Part shown: one piece after another, positions 1-6,507 of the stretch
Layout: the number at the start of each line of letters is the position of its first letter
Numbering within the stretch: the first letter of the stretch is position 1
Assembly (NCBI GenBank): GCA_014879765.1
Contig: JACSRL010000824.1
Coordinates: forward strand, 1-12,920
Source of the DNA: Anaerolinea sp.
GTDB taxonomy: Bacteria; Chloroflexota; Anaerolineae; JAAEKA01
Direction of reading: 5' to 3'
Length of the DNA stretch: 12,920 nucleotides
The notes under the pieces: generated by a model
The model's database searches: none
What the model was told of the DNA's origin: nothing
Seen by the model: the letters and a program-made list of their open reading frames with translations, nothing else
Translations under genes and position numbers: made by a program

Positions 1-1
1 C

Positions 2-865
2 GGCGCGGGGGGCAGCGATTTCACCGGTCGTCCCTTTGAGCCTGCCGGCGGCGACTTCGGCAGTTCCGGCGGCGGCTTTGGCGGTGATGCAGGAGGCAGC
101 GGCTTCACCGGCCGTCCCTTCGAGCCTGCCGGCGGTGAATTCGGCAACGCCAGCGGCTTCGGCGGATCGGGCGGCAGCGACTTCATGGGCCGGCCTTTCG
201 AGGCCGCGGGCGCCGAATTCGGCAGCATGGGCAGTTCTGGCTATGACAACGCCTTCGGCGCCGCGGGCGATTGGGCGGCCGGCTATGGCAAGCCTGGCTT
301 CATGGGACGGCCTTTCGAGACGGCCGATCTCACCGGTTCCTCCGCGGGCATGACGACTGGTGAGCTGGGCGGCATGGGCGCGGGCGGCGGAGATTCAGGC
401 GGCGGCAGCGGCGGCGGAGATTCGGGCGGCGGCAGCGGCGGCGGCAGCCCCAGCACAGCTCCGGCCGAGAGCGTCGCCGAGAAGGCCGCGTCGCCGGCGA
501 GCAGCGGCGGCGGCAGCGGCTCTGGTTCCGGCTCGGCCCCGGCTGGCGAGATGCGCAGCCCCTTCGGCCGCAGCATGGGCGGCGCGGCCAGCGGCTTCTC
601 CGCAGGAGCTGGCGGTCAGGGCGCTGACGCCGCGGCGCTGGCGGCTGCGCAGCAAACGCGCCTGCGCTTCCAGTCGCTGGGCGGCAGCGGCGGCGTCGGC
701 GAACTGCGCGAGACAGTGCGCATCGTCAACGCGGCCGGCGCGCCGGCCGCCCCGGCTGAGGCAGCCAGCGGCGGCTCCGGTTTGCCCTTTGGCCTGGCTG
801 CGGCCAGCCCCTTCCTGGCCTTGCTGGGCAAGATGGTCAAGGACAAGACCGACAAGCGCGATTGA
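2..865 (+). CDS. Gly/Ser/Ala-rich repeat protein, 5' end outside the window
   Basis: The reading frame is open from the left edge and ends at TGA 863-865, giving 287 visible residues; the true start lies upstream. An apparent ATG at 185 falls inside a repeat and is not a credible start. The first third carries four copies of an F-[TM]-G-R-P-F-E motif. Residues ~125-180 are low-complexity Gly/Ser. The C-terminus is a more ordered Ala/Leu-rich stretch with a hydrophobic LPFGLAAASPFLALLGK segment and a charged tail. I do not recognise a catalytic domain. It sits 56 bases before an EspG-like gene, the position held by the WXG100 effectors elsewhere in this locus. I therefore infer that its missing N-terminus may be a WXG100 module, making it a secreted or surface effector. 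The reading frame is secure; the function is unknown. Confidence 0.8.
   Translation, partial: GAGGSDFTGRPFEPAGGDFGSSGGGFGGDAGGSGFTGRPFEPAGGEFGNASGFGGSGGSDFMGRPFEAAGAEFGSMGSSGYDNAFGAAGDWAAGYGKPGFMGRPFETADLTGSSAGMTTGELGGMGAGGGDSGGGSGGGDSGGGSGGGSPSTAPAESVAEKAASPASSGGGSGSGSGSAPAGEMRSPFGRSMGGAASGFSAGAGGQGADAAALAAAQQTRLRFQSLGGSGGVGELRETVRIVNAAGAPAAPAEAASGGSGLPFGLAAASPFLALLGKMVKDKTDKRD
20..325 (+). repeat. Four in-frame F[TM]GRPFE coding repeats
   Basis: The motif F-[TM]-G-R-P-F-E begins at 20, 104, 182 and 299, with offsets of 84, 78 and 117 bases, all multiples of three. The first three copies continue with [PA]-A-G-[GA]-[DE]-F-G. The fourth decays after PFET. Codon-level differences between copies, such as GGT/GGC and TTT/TTC, suggest an older protein-level repeat kept by selection rather than a fresh slippage event. 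Confidence 0.85.
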
Positions 866-878
866 AGTTGCAATCTTG

Positions 879-897
879 GGCCGCGGCAGACGCGGCC
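879..897 (+). other. Intergenic hairpin between the Gly-rich gene and first EspG-like gene
   Basis: GGCCGCG (879-885) and CGCGGCC (891-897) are perfect reverse complements around the loop GCAGA. No T tract follows, so it is not a typical Rho-independent terminator. It may act as an mRNA processing or stability element, or it may be chance in GC-rich DNA. Confidence 0.35.
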
Positions 898-921
898 TGA
901 GCAGAAGATGGAGATACTATC

Positions 922-1755
922 ATGGCTACTGGCGATTCCCCTGCCACGGCAACCCCGGCAGCAGGGCCGGTCAACGTCGTTCTCTCGCGCGACGAGTTGG
1001 CGTTGGTTCTGAGTCTTTTGCAGGCGCAAGCCCTCCCTGGCCTGGATCCCGACCCGCTGGGCGAGCGCACCCCTGACCAGCAGGATGCAGCCTTTGTTGC
1101 GGCCGCGCGCGGGCTGCGGGCGCGCGGCCTGGCGCGGGCGGCTGATCGACCGGAGGCCGCGCCTTTGACGATACATGTGGGCGTGCTGGCGGCCGTAGGC
1201 GCCTGCGCCTTCTCCGCCGGCGCGCTCTTTGTCTATCACTGGCCCAACGGGGCTGAGCAGCCGGTGCGGCTGTTCGGCCATCTGCGCGCTGATGCTTTCG
1301 TGATTCACACCCCTTACGAGGAGGTGTTGCACCGTTTCACCGCGCTGGCCAGCCGGGAGGATCTGGTGGATCAGCTCTTGGCCGTGTGCCAGATGCGCCA
1401 ACAGCCAACGACTGTGGCGGGCGAGCTGCGCCTGGCTGGCGCTGACTTTGCCCACCTGCGTCAACTGGCCGAGGAGGGCAACCTGATCCAGGCCAGAACG
1501 CTGTTGAACCCGGCCTTGGCCCTGGCGGATCTGGTCAATGCGCTGTTGGCTACCCTGGCCAACCAGCCGCAGGTGACCATCGTTCAGATCCTCAAAGCAG
1601 GCGACGGCGGCGCGGCGTCCAGGCGTGATCTCACCCTGGTGCAGGACAGCAGCGCGCTGTGGCTGGTGGAACCGGTCGACGGCGACGCCAGCCTGCTGGC
1701 CGCGCGGCAGGTCACGCGCGGCGACGTGCGGGCGCTGCTGCTGGCGGCGCTGTGA
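922..1755 (+). CDS. EspG-like type VII secretion partner/chaperone, paralogue 1
   Basis: 277 residues; ATG 922 follows GGAG at 910-913 with an 8-base spacer, and the gene ends at TGA 1753-1755. After a short disordered leader the N-terminus reads LSRDELALVLSLLQ, then a GL..DPL motif, an RARGL segment, and alternating strand/helix blocks. The C-terminal third has LTLVQDSSALWLVEP followed by a VTRGDVRALL helix. The three other 267-280-residue proteins in this locus share this order: [ST]..EL..LL helix, GL/L loop, L..RGL, a middle helix, then a strand with W[LS]. about 40-60 residues before the end. Length and layout resemble actinobacterial EspG, the cytosolic chaperone that binds ESX substrates, but similarity is weak. 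No signal peptide is seen, consistent with a cytosolic protein. It follows the truncated Gly-rich gene, its likely client. Family membership is inferred; an immunity role is the main alternative. Confidence 0.6.
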   Translation: MATGDSPATATPAAGPVNVVLSRDELALVLSLLQAQALPGLDPDPLGERTPDQQDAAFVAAARGLRARGLARAADRPEAAPLTIHVGVLAAVGACAFSAGALFVYHWPNGAEQPVRLFGHLRADAFVIHTPYEEVLHRFTALASREDLVDQLLAVCQMRQQPTTVAGELRLAGADFAHLRQLAEEGNLIQARTLLNPALALADLVNALLATLANQPQVTIVQILKAGDGGAASRRDLTLVQDSSALWLVEPVDGDASLLAARQVTRGDVRALLLAAL

Positions 1756-1813
1756 TCGGCCGTGCTGGAAGGGATGCCTCGGCGGTCCTCAGCATGACAT
1801 ACAGGCTCTCGGC

Positions 1814-1836
1814 GCCCTGGCGAGCGACGCCAGGGC
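1814..1836 (+). other. Perfect 9-bp hairpin upstream of the lipase effector
   Basis: GCCCTGGCG (1814-1822) pairs perfectly with CGCCAGGGC (1828-1836) around the loop AGCGA. It lies in the 117-base gap between the first EspG-like gene and the first WXG100 effector. No T tract follows, so termination would need Rho. An attenuator or RNA-stabilising stem is an alternative. I see no convincing promoter in this gap. Confidence 0.45.
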
Positions 1837-1872
1837 AGGTGTGACAGAACTGGCGAGTTTCAGGAGCAGGCA

Positions 1873-2172
1873 ATGAGCGCACCAGTCATCCAGGCGCAAT
1901 ACGATCAACTCGAACAGGTCGCCGTCCGTTTTGGCCGGCAGGCTGAGGCCGCAGCGCAGACGACGCAGCGCGTGCAGCAGTCCATGCGCGCCTTGCAGGC
2001 CGGCGGCTGGGAAGGCCGCGGCGCGGCCGCTTTTTTCAACGAGATGGACGGTGCAGCGCTGCCCGCGCTGCACCGTTTGAGCACAGCATTGCAACAGGCG
2101 CAAACCGTCACCCGTCAGATCGTGCAGGTTCTGCGCACCGCCGAGGAGGAGGCCGCTCGACCCTTCCGCGGC
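1873..2172 (+). repeat. WXG100 module, duplicated copy A
   Basis: This 300-base block aligns without gaps to 4378-4677 at a fixed offset of 2505. The two translations share 77 of 100 residues, and residues 28-55 are identical. A perfect 47-base DNA match lies at 1954-2000 and 4459-4505. Similarity ends where the linkers begin, so the head domain was duplicated or gene-converted independently of the cargo. Confidence 0.9.
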
Positions 2173-3282
2173 GCAGGTGCGGCGGGCGCGTCAGGCGGCG
2201 GCGCCTCCGGGCAGGCCGCCTCCGGTGGGCCTCCTTTTGGCGATTACGCCAACCTCCGCGATATTCCACCGTTGGTGCTGGGGCCGGGCGCCACTTACCA
2301 GGACCTGGCGGCCATGATCGAGCAGATGTACCGCATCAACGATGTGCGTGACGGTCGGCCATACGGCGTGGACGAGCCGGTCAAGATCGTGCGCATCGGC
2401 GCAAACCAGTACCTGGTGGCCATCATCGGCACCGACGCAGGCGGCGACGGGCATACCGGCCCCAACGACTGGCTGGCCAACCTCAGCAGCGGCCGCGGTG
2501 TGCCTTCGCGCTTTCAACTGGAGGCGAAGCGGCTGATCGAACAACACGTCCCGCCGGGCGCCACCATCCATCTGGCCGGCCACAGCCAGGGTGGCCACGT
2601 GGCAATGAATCTGGCCGGCACGCAGGGGTTGAGCGACCGCTATCAGATCGGCAGCGTCAACACCATAGGCTCCAGCGGCAGCAGTACCATCAACCCACGT
2701 ATTGGGGCTGAGAACTATCACAACTTCGTGCTGGCTGACGACCCCATACGCCTGATCGAGCGGAGCGCGCCGCGCATTCCCTTTACCAACCTCACGTGGC
2801 CCGTCAGCATGGGCTCTTCGTTGAGCTGGCTGGGTGTGACCGGCTCAGGCGGTAGCCCTTCCATCGATCCGCAGGTGATTTGGGAGACAGGCGGGCATGG
2901 CGGCTATGTTCAGTCGCCGGCCATGGCCAGCCGGCCGTTGCCTTTCAGCATCGAGCGCTGGGAGGTCGTTGGCTCTTATCAGGTTCACAGCTACGACAAC
3001 TACAGCACTGCCTGGCAGACGATCAGCAACGGCTGGTCGCAAGGCAATGCCGGGCAGGTGGCCTGGGGCGGTGTCGATTTCATGACGCATCTGGGCACAA
3101 CCACGACAGTAGCGGTTGCGCAGAACATGGCCAACACGGCGACGCAATACCTTCCCACCGACTGGCAAGTGGCCATTGACCGCCAGTTCGATGCAGCCGG
3201 ACAGTATGTGGCCAACGCCCCGCGTCCCAGCCAATGGCTGCCTGCTGTTGTCAACACTGTGTGGTCTGGCTTTTGGGAATAG
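1873..3282 (+). CDS. WXG100 effector with C-terminal alpha/beta-hydrolase (lipase-like) domain
   Basis: 469 residues; ATG 1873 follows AGGAG at 1862-1866 with a 6-base spacer. Residues 1-100 are a WXG100 helical hairpin with W46-E-G48 at the turn and a RTAEEEAARPFRG tail. A Gly/Ala/Ser linker (100-120) leads to a hydrolase domain (~125-380). A strand ending in IIGTD (184-188) matches the strand-plus-GT element before the oxyanion region of class 3 lipases. The nucleophile elbow GHSQG places Ser238 in LAGHSQGGHVAM. Asp289/Asp290 (LADDPIRL) and His372 (VHSYDNY) fit the rest of the triad. The last ~90 residues are unassigned. It lacks a Sec signal peptide, as expected for a WXG100-guided substrate. 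By analogy with mycobacterial LipY, an ESX-secreted lipase, it probably hydrolyses lipid esters outside the cell. Its likely partner is the next gene, 3427-4251. The fold is well supported; the substrate is unknown. Confidence 0.88.
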   Translation: MSAPVIQAQYDQLEQVAVRFGRQAEAAAQTTQRVQQSMRALQAGGWEGRGAAAFFNEMDGAALPALHRLSTALQQAQTVTRQIVQVLRTAEEEAARPFRGAGAAGASGGGASGQAASGGPPFGDYANLRDIPPLVLGPGATYQDLAAMIEQMYRINDVRDGRPYGVDEPVKIVRIGANQYLVAIIGTDAGGDGHTGPNDWLANLSSGRGVPSRFQLEAKRLIEQHVPPGATIHLAGHSQGGHVAMNLAGTQGLSDRYQIGSVNTIGSSGSSTINPRIGAENYHNFVLADDPIRLIERSAPRIPFTNLTWPVSMGSSLSWLGVTGSGGSPSIDPQVIWETGGHGGYVQSPAMASRPLPFSIERWEVVGSYQVHSYDNYSTAWQTISNGWSQGNAGQVAWGGVDFMTHLGTTTTVAVAQNMANTATQYLPTDWQVAIDRQFDAAGQYVANAPRPSQWLPAVVNTVWSGFWE

Positions 3283-3304
3283 ACGCTCTGATGCAAACTC
3301 CGTT

Positions 3305-3324
3305 CCGCCATTGCCGGTTGGCGG
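3305..3324 (+). other. Short hairpin in the 144-base gap after the lipase effector
   Basis: CCGCCA (3305-3310) pairs with TGGCGG (3319-3324) around an 8-base loop. No T tract follows. It lies 23 bases after the effector stop codon and may be a weak processing or termination element. The stem is only 6 bp, so chance is plausible in this composition. Confidence 0.25.
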
Positions 3325-3330
3325 CCTTGT

Positions 3331-3414
3331 ATGGCGCAGCCGCGTTTCATGATCTACGACATCGAAGTCGACGCACAGGCTGAGGCTACCTGGGTAGTTG
3401 GAGAGTATCTATGA
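3331..3414 (+). other. 27-codon open frame, in phase with the next gene
   Basis: ATG 3331 opens a 27-codon frame ending at TGA 3412-3414. It is in the same phase as the EspG-like gene starting at 3427, and its stop abuts that gene's ribosome binding site. No Shine-Dalgarno sequence precedes ATG 3331. The peptide is acidic and not low-complexity. It could be a translated leader that couples ribosomes to 3427, a decayed remnant, or nothing. Confidence 0.15.
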
Positions 3415-3415
3415 G

Positions 3416-3421
3416 AAGGAG
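3416..3421 (+). promoter_or_regulatory. Strong Shine-Dalgarno sequence for the second EspG-like gene
   Basis: AAGGAG lies 5 bases before ATG 3427. It fixes the start and rules out in-frame extension upstream, because TGA 3412-3414 closes the frame. Confidence 0.8.
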
Positions 3422-3426
3422 TTTAT

Positions 3427-4251
3427 ATGCAAGGCCATTCGCTCAGACTCAGTGACGAGGAGCTTGCGCTGCTGTTGGAAACATTGGCGATTCCACAACT
3501 GGCCGGCCATCCGGCCACGTCATTGACAGAAATCGCGCCCGTTCAGGCTGAGATGTTGCGCCCCACTCTCACGCGCAGCCTGGCTGCCCGTGATCTGATG
3601 CTGCCCCAGGCTGATGGCGGCTGGGCGGTGAATAGCGATGTGCAACGCTTGTTGCGTCTGTCGGCCGCGCCCGATGCCGCGCTGTTGGTAACCAGCAAGA
3701 CCGGCGATACCCTGCGCCCGCAGCAGGAGAGCTATTACCGGCTGGGCGATGTGGTGGTGCGCTATTATCAGCCTTATGACGGCATCAACGATTTTGCGCT
3801 GCTGGCCGAGCCGCTGAACCTGGCGCCAGCGTTGATGGCCTGGCTGCAGCGCCACACGGCCGGCGAGGGCGGGCCGGTCTGGCAGGTTGCCTTGACGCAG
3901 GCCAGCCTGTCACAGGCGCAGGCAGCCGCCAATCAGGGTGCGGCGGCGGAGGTTGAGCAGATGCTGCGACAGGCCGGCGTATCGCTCGAAACAAGCTCAG
4001 CGTTGGCTGCTGCCATGACCACACCTGCCGCGCGCCTGCAGGTAGCCGTGCTCTCTCCGCACCTGCAACCGACCGTGCAAAGCGAGACCTTCTTGTGCGA
4101 CGCCCGGCGCTGCTGGTCGGTGCAGGAAGAGGCTGAGCCCACGCCTTTGGTTGTGCTGGAGACTATCGACCTCGATGGCGTAGCGTCGCTGTTGCAGCAT
4201 CTGATCGCAAGCTGGGAAGGGTCTCTCTCAATCTCTGAACCAGGCGCATGA
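3427..4251 (+). CDS. EspG-like type VII secretion partner/chaperone, paralogue 2
   Basis: 274 residues, no signal peptide or membrane segment, probably cytosolic. The N-terminal helix LSDEELALLLETL matches the opening helix of the three sister proteins. It is followed by an L.ARDL segment, a strand-rich middle with several Tyr residues (ESYYRLGDVVVRYYQPYD), and an Ala/Gln-rich helical region around residues 155-190. The C-terminal strand/helix unit (FLCDARRCWSV, then a DLDGVASLLQHLI helix) corresponds to the conserved end of the family. Gene order suggests it serves the lipase effector 1873-3282, although the 144-base gap is wider than in the later cassettes. A hairpin directly after the stop suggests that transcription ends here. 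The EspG relationship is inferred from layout rather than strong sequence identity. Confidence 0.6.
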   Translation: MQGHSLRLSDEELALLLETLAIPQLAGHPATSLTEIAPVQAEMLRPTLTRSLAARDLMLPQADGGWAVNSDVQRLLRLSAAPDAALLVTSKTGDTLRPQQESYYRLGDVVVRYYQPYDGINDFALLAEPLNLAPALMAWLQRHTAGEGGPVWQVALTQASLSQAQAAANQGAAAEVEQMLRQAGVSLETSSALAAAMTTPAARLQVAVLSPHLQPTVQSETFLCDARRCWSVQEEAEPTPLVVLETIDLDGVASLLQHLIASWEGSLSISEPGA

Positions 4252-4253
4252 AA

Positions 4254-4275
4254 GCAGCCGGACGCGCCCGGTTGC
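4254..4275 (+). terminator. Terminator-like hairpin after the second EspG-like gene
   Basis: GCAGCCGG (4254-4261) pairs with CCGGTTGC (4268-4275), including one G-T wobble, around the loop ACGCGC. It begins two bases after stop codon 4249-4251. The downstream DNA is T-rich rather than a clean T tract (TTCAAGATATCTTC, then TTTTTT at 4305-4310). A promoter follows, which supports a transcript boundary here. Confidence 0.5.
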
Positions 4276-4311
4276 TTCAAGATATCTTCAGAGTTTCTTC
4301 AGGATTTTTTC

Positions 4312-4340
4312 AAGACATGGCGCTGGCTTTGTGGCATAAT
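4312..4340 (+). promoter_or_regulatory. Sigma70-like promoter for the second effector operon
   Basis: AAGACA (4312-4317, 4/6 to TTGACA) and CATAAT (4335-4340, 5/6 to TATAAT) are 17 bases apart and about 37 bases before ATG 4378. The surrounding DNA is clearly more AT-rich than the flanking genes. It would drive the run 4378-8419. Confidence 0.5.
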
Positions 4341-4377
4341 GAGATAACCGTTAGTCTCAGTTACCAGGAGTGATAGC

Positions 4378-4677
4378 ATGGGCAACGACATCATCCAGGC
4401 GCAATACGACCAGCTTGAACAGATCGCCGTGCGCTTTGGCCAGCAGGCTGAAGCTACCGCGCAGACGACGCAGCGCGTGCAGCAGTCCATGCGCGCCTTG
4501 CAGGCTGGCGGCTGGGAGGGCCGCGGCGCGGCAGCCTTTTTCGGCGAGATGGAGCGCAGTGTGCTGCCCTCCATGCAGCGGCTGTCCGGCGCGTTGGGCC
4601 AATCACAGACCGTGACGAGACGGATCAGCCAGGTGATGCGAACGGCAGAGGAAGAGGCTGCCGCGCCGTTCAAAGGC
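4378..4677 (+). repeat. WXG100 module, duplicated copy B
   Basis: Counterpart of 1873-2172 at an offset of 2505 bases. The 47-base exact match is 4459-4505. The third module, 6508-6807, aligns gap-free to this one at 55 of 100 residues and is an older copy. Confidence 0.9.
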
Positions 4678-5649
4678 GACTACACGGGGCAACCTGCATC
4701 GCCTGGTGGAACTGATGGAAGTAGTGAGCCTGGCGTCATCGAGTCAGGTGCATCTGCGAACGGTCGTCCCTGGACGTTAAAGGATACCGCTCTGCTGTTC
4801 GGCAAGACACTGCTGTGGAGCTATCGAGACCGGAGTGCATTGGCCAGCATTATCGCAGCCCGAGGCCAATGGGGTAAAATGGTGCGTTTCGCACAAGACG
4901 CCGATGGCATGTGGCGTGCGTTTGGTTCTCGGGCGGCAAAGGAGGCACTGGGCTTGCCGGGACACATGACCCGGTTTGGCGCTCCGGCCATCGAGCGATC
5001 CATACGCTCTCATTCTTTCTTCGAGATGATCAAGACCGCCGCCCGTAGCGACGGTCCCTGGTCCACTCGTGCTGCTCAACTGCTCGATGATATCAAAGGC
5101 ATCGGTGGAATCAAGACACCTCCGCTGTGGTCAGCCAACGGCTTTTTGAAGAATGTCAAGGGACCAGCGATCATTAGCACGTTGATTACCACGGGTTTGA
5201 ACGTCTACGAGTTTGGATTTGGAGCGAACAAGGACAAGGGGTTGCTCAGCCGGGAGTTTCTCACCAGCACGGGCGCAGATGTTACCGCTGGCCTGGGCAT
5301 CGTTGGCGTCTCTACGGCCATCGGTACGATGATCCCAATTCCGGGTGTCGGTACGGCTGCTGGTTTTGTCGTGGGTCTGGGACTGCAATACGCCTATGAC
5401 CGCTGGGGAAAGGACACCTGGCGCGGTGTGGTGGATAGCGCGGCGCAGCGAGTTGGCAGCGGTCTGGATGCTGCCTGGAACACCGCGCGCCCGCTGGCCG
5501 AGCGCATCGAGCGTGCAGCATCCGATGCATGGGAGCACGTAGGCCAGGCTGGCAAAGACATCGGTCGGAGCGTCGTTGAAACATTCAATTCATTCACTGC
5601 GTCCCCGGCGCGCCTTGTCTCGCCGCTGGCATGGGCGTTTGGAGACTAA
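4378..5649 (+). CDS. WXG100 effector with hydrophobic glycine-zipper cargo (possible pore-former)
   Basis: 423 residues; ATG 4378 follows AGGAG (4366-4370). Residues 1-100 are a WXG100 module (W46-E-G48; tail RTAEEEAAAPFKG) nearly the same as that of 1873-3282. A Gly/Ser/Pro linker (100-130) leads to an unrelated cargo. Residues 130-260 are mixed helical and basic. Residues 298-343 (DNA ~5269-5406) form a Gly-rich hydrophobic stretch with short motifs such as IPIPGVGTAAGF, then YAYDRWG. The tail (345-423) is amphipathic helix ending LAWAFGD. Gly/Ala hydrophobic segments followed by an aromatic/Asp patch occur in membrane-active type VII toxins, so pore formation is possible but unproven. The cargo is noticeably less GC-rich than the head, suggesting separate acquisition. 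The stop TAA abuts the next ATG (TAAATG), indicating translational coupling. WXG100 identity is secure; the cargo role is speculative. Confidence 0.85.
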   Translation: MGNDIIQAQYDQLEQIAVRFGQQAEATAQTTQRVQQSMRALQAGGWEGRGAAAFFGEMERSVLPSMQRLSGALGQSQTVTRRISQVMRTAEEEAAAPFKGDYTGQPASPGGTDGSSEPGVIESGASANGRPWTLKDTALLFGKTLLWSYRDRSALASIIAARGQWGKMVRFAQDADGMWRAFGSRAAKEALGLPGHMTRFGAPAIERSIRSHSFFEMIKTAARSDGPWSTRAAQLLDDIKGIGGIKTPPLWSANGFLKNVKGPAIISTLITTGLNVYEFGFGANKDKGLLSREFLTSTGADVTAGLGIVGVSTAIGTMIPIPGVGTAAGFVVGLGLQYAYDRWGKDTWRGVVDSAAQRVGSGLDAAWNTARPLAERIERAASDAWEHVGQAGKDIGRSVVETFNSFTASPARLVSPLAWAFGD

Positions 5650-6492
5650 ATGATGCCATCATCTGCACCCACCCAGGCGTTCTCTATCAATCTCACGCGT
5701 GACGAGCTGTTGGCGCTTTTACAACTGATGGGCAGCACGACCATGAACGGCTTGCCCGAGGACCCGTTTGCTGGCATCTCTCGGCGAGAGCGGGCCGAAC
5801 GGCTCAACGCAGGGCTGGAAACCTTGTTGAATCGCGGCTTGATCGAGGCTCAAGGCGGCGATAGTGTCGTGATCGATGACACCCTCGTTGCCTTGGTGGG
5901 CAGTTGTGTGTTGCCTGGCGCATCGATGGTGTTGAGTGGCCTGCAACCCGATGGCATTGCAGATCCACACTTCTTCAACGCGACGCCAGAGATACTGGTT
6001 GAGCATTCATCCCCGCGCCCAGGGATCCACATTTTTACCTTTCTGCCGGATGAGGTCGCGCTTGCAGAACGGGTGCAGTGGGTGCTCGCTGCGATTGGCT
6101 CAGCCCACCATGGGGCCGACTTCGCCATCGTCTCGTCTGACAAATTGATTGCAGACGTCTTTCGTTGGTCGCGGAATAATCAAACTGCCAAGGCTGCAGA
6201 CAGTCTGGTCAAAGCAAACTGGCCGGCCGGTGAGGCCCAGTCCTTCGTGCGAAGCTGCGCAGGGTTCGCCATCTACACTGGGCTGTGCGCTTGGGGCTTG
6301 CGCAGTGAGCAGATCGAAGGCACGCACACGCTGATTGCCGTTTCGGATCAACAACGCTGCTGGTTATTGGAACCCCAAGGAGAACGGGGCGATCTCTTGC
6401 GTTGTCGTTCTGTGACGGGCCAGGATGCCACAGATGCTATGGTGCGCATGGCGCATCCCCTCTTGCAGATTGCCAACGCTGGCGAGAAATAA
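5650..6492 (+). CDS. EspG-like type VII secretion partner/chaperone, paralogue 3
   Basis: 280 residues. It starts directly at the stop of the glycine-zipper effector (TAAATGATG), with GGAG at 5641-5644; ATG 5653 is an alternative start. After a short leader it shows the family layout: NLTRDELLALLQLM helix, GLPEDPF loop, LLNRGLIEA segment, a strand-rich middle with paired His residues, and a C-terminal CWLLEP strand followed by SVTGQDATDAMVRM. This last block closely parallels LWLVEP...QVTRGDVRALL of paralogue 1 and is the clearest evidence that the two are related. No membrane segment is present, so classical inner-membrane immunity to a pore-former is unlikely; a cytosolic chaperone for its coupled neighbour fits better. 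Its GC content is low, about 48% in one 60-base stretch counted by hand (6121-6180), matching the upstream cargo rather than the later genes. Confidence 0.62.
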   Translation: MMPSSAPTQAFSINLTRDELLALLQLMGSTTMNGLPEDPFAGISRRERAERLNAGLETLLNRGLIEAQGGDSVVIDDTLVALVGSCVLPGASMVLSGLQPDGIADPHFFNATPEILVEHSSPRPGIHIFTFLPDEVALAERVQWVLAAIGSAHHGADFAIVSSDKLIADVFRWSRNNQTAKAADSLVKANWPAGEAQSFVRSCAGFAIYTGLCAWGLRSEQIEGTHTLIAVSDQQRCWLLEPQGERGDLLRCRSVTGQDATDAMVRMAHPLLQIANAGEK

Positions 6493-6507
6493 ACCATTGA
6501 GGCGCTT

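Noticed and set aside
360..1076. Ala/Arg-rich plus-strand frame across the Gly-rich gene and the next start
   Set aside because: It is an out-of-frame reading of GGC/GCG-rich codons, it crosses a real stop/start junction, and its composition is typical of a shadow frame.
616..1464. Long minus-strand open frame
   Set aside because: It lies opposite two well-supported plus-strand genes, straddles their junction, has no domain signal and reflects high GC content.
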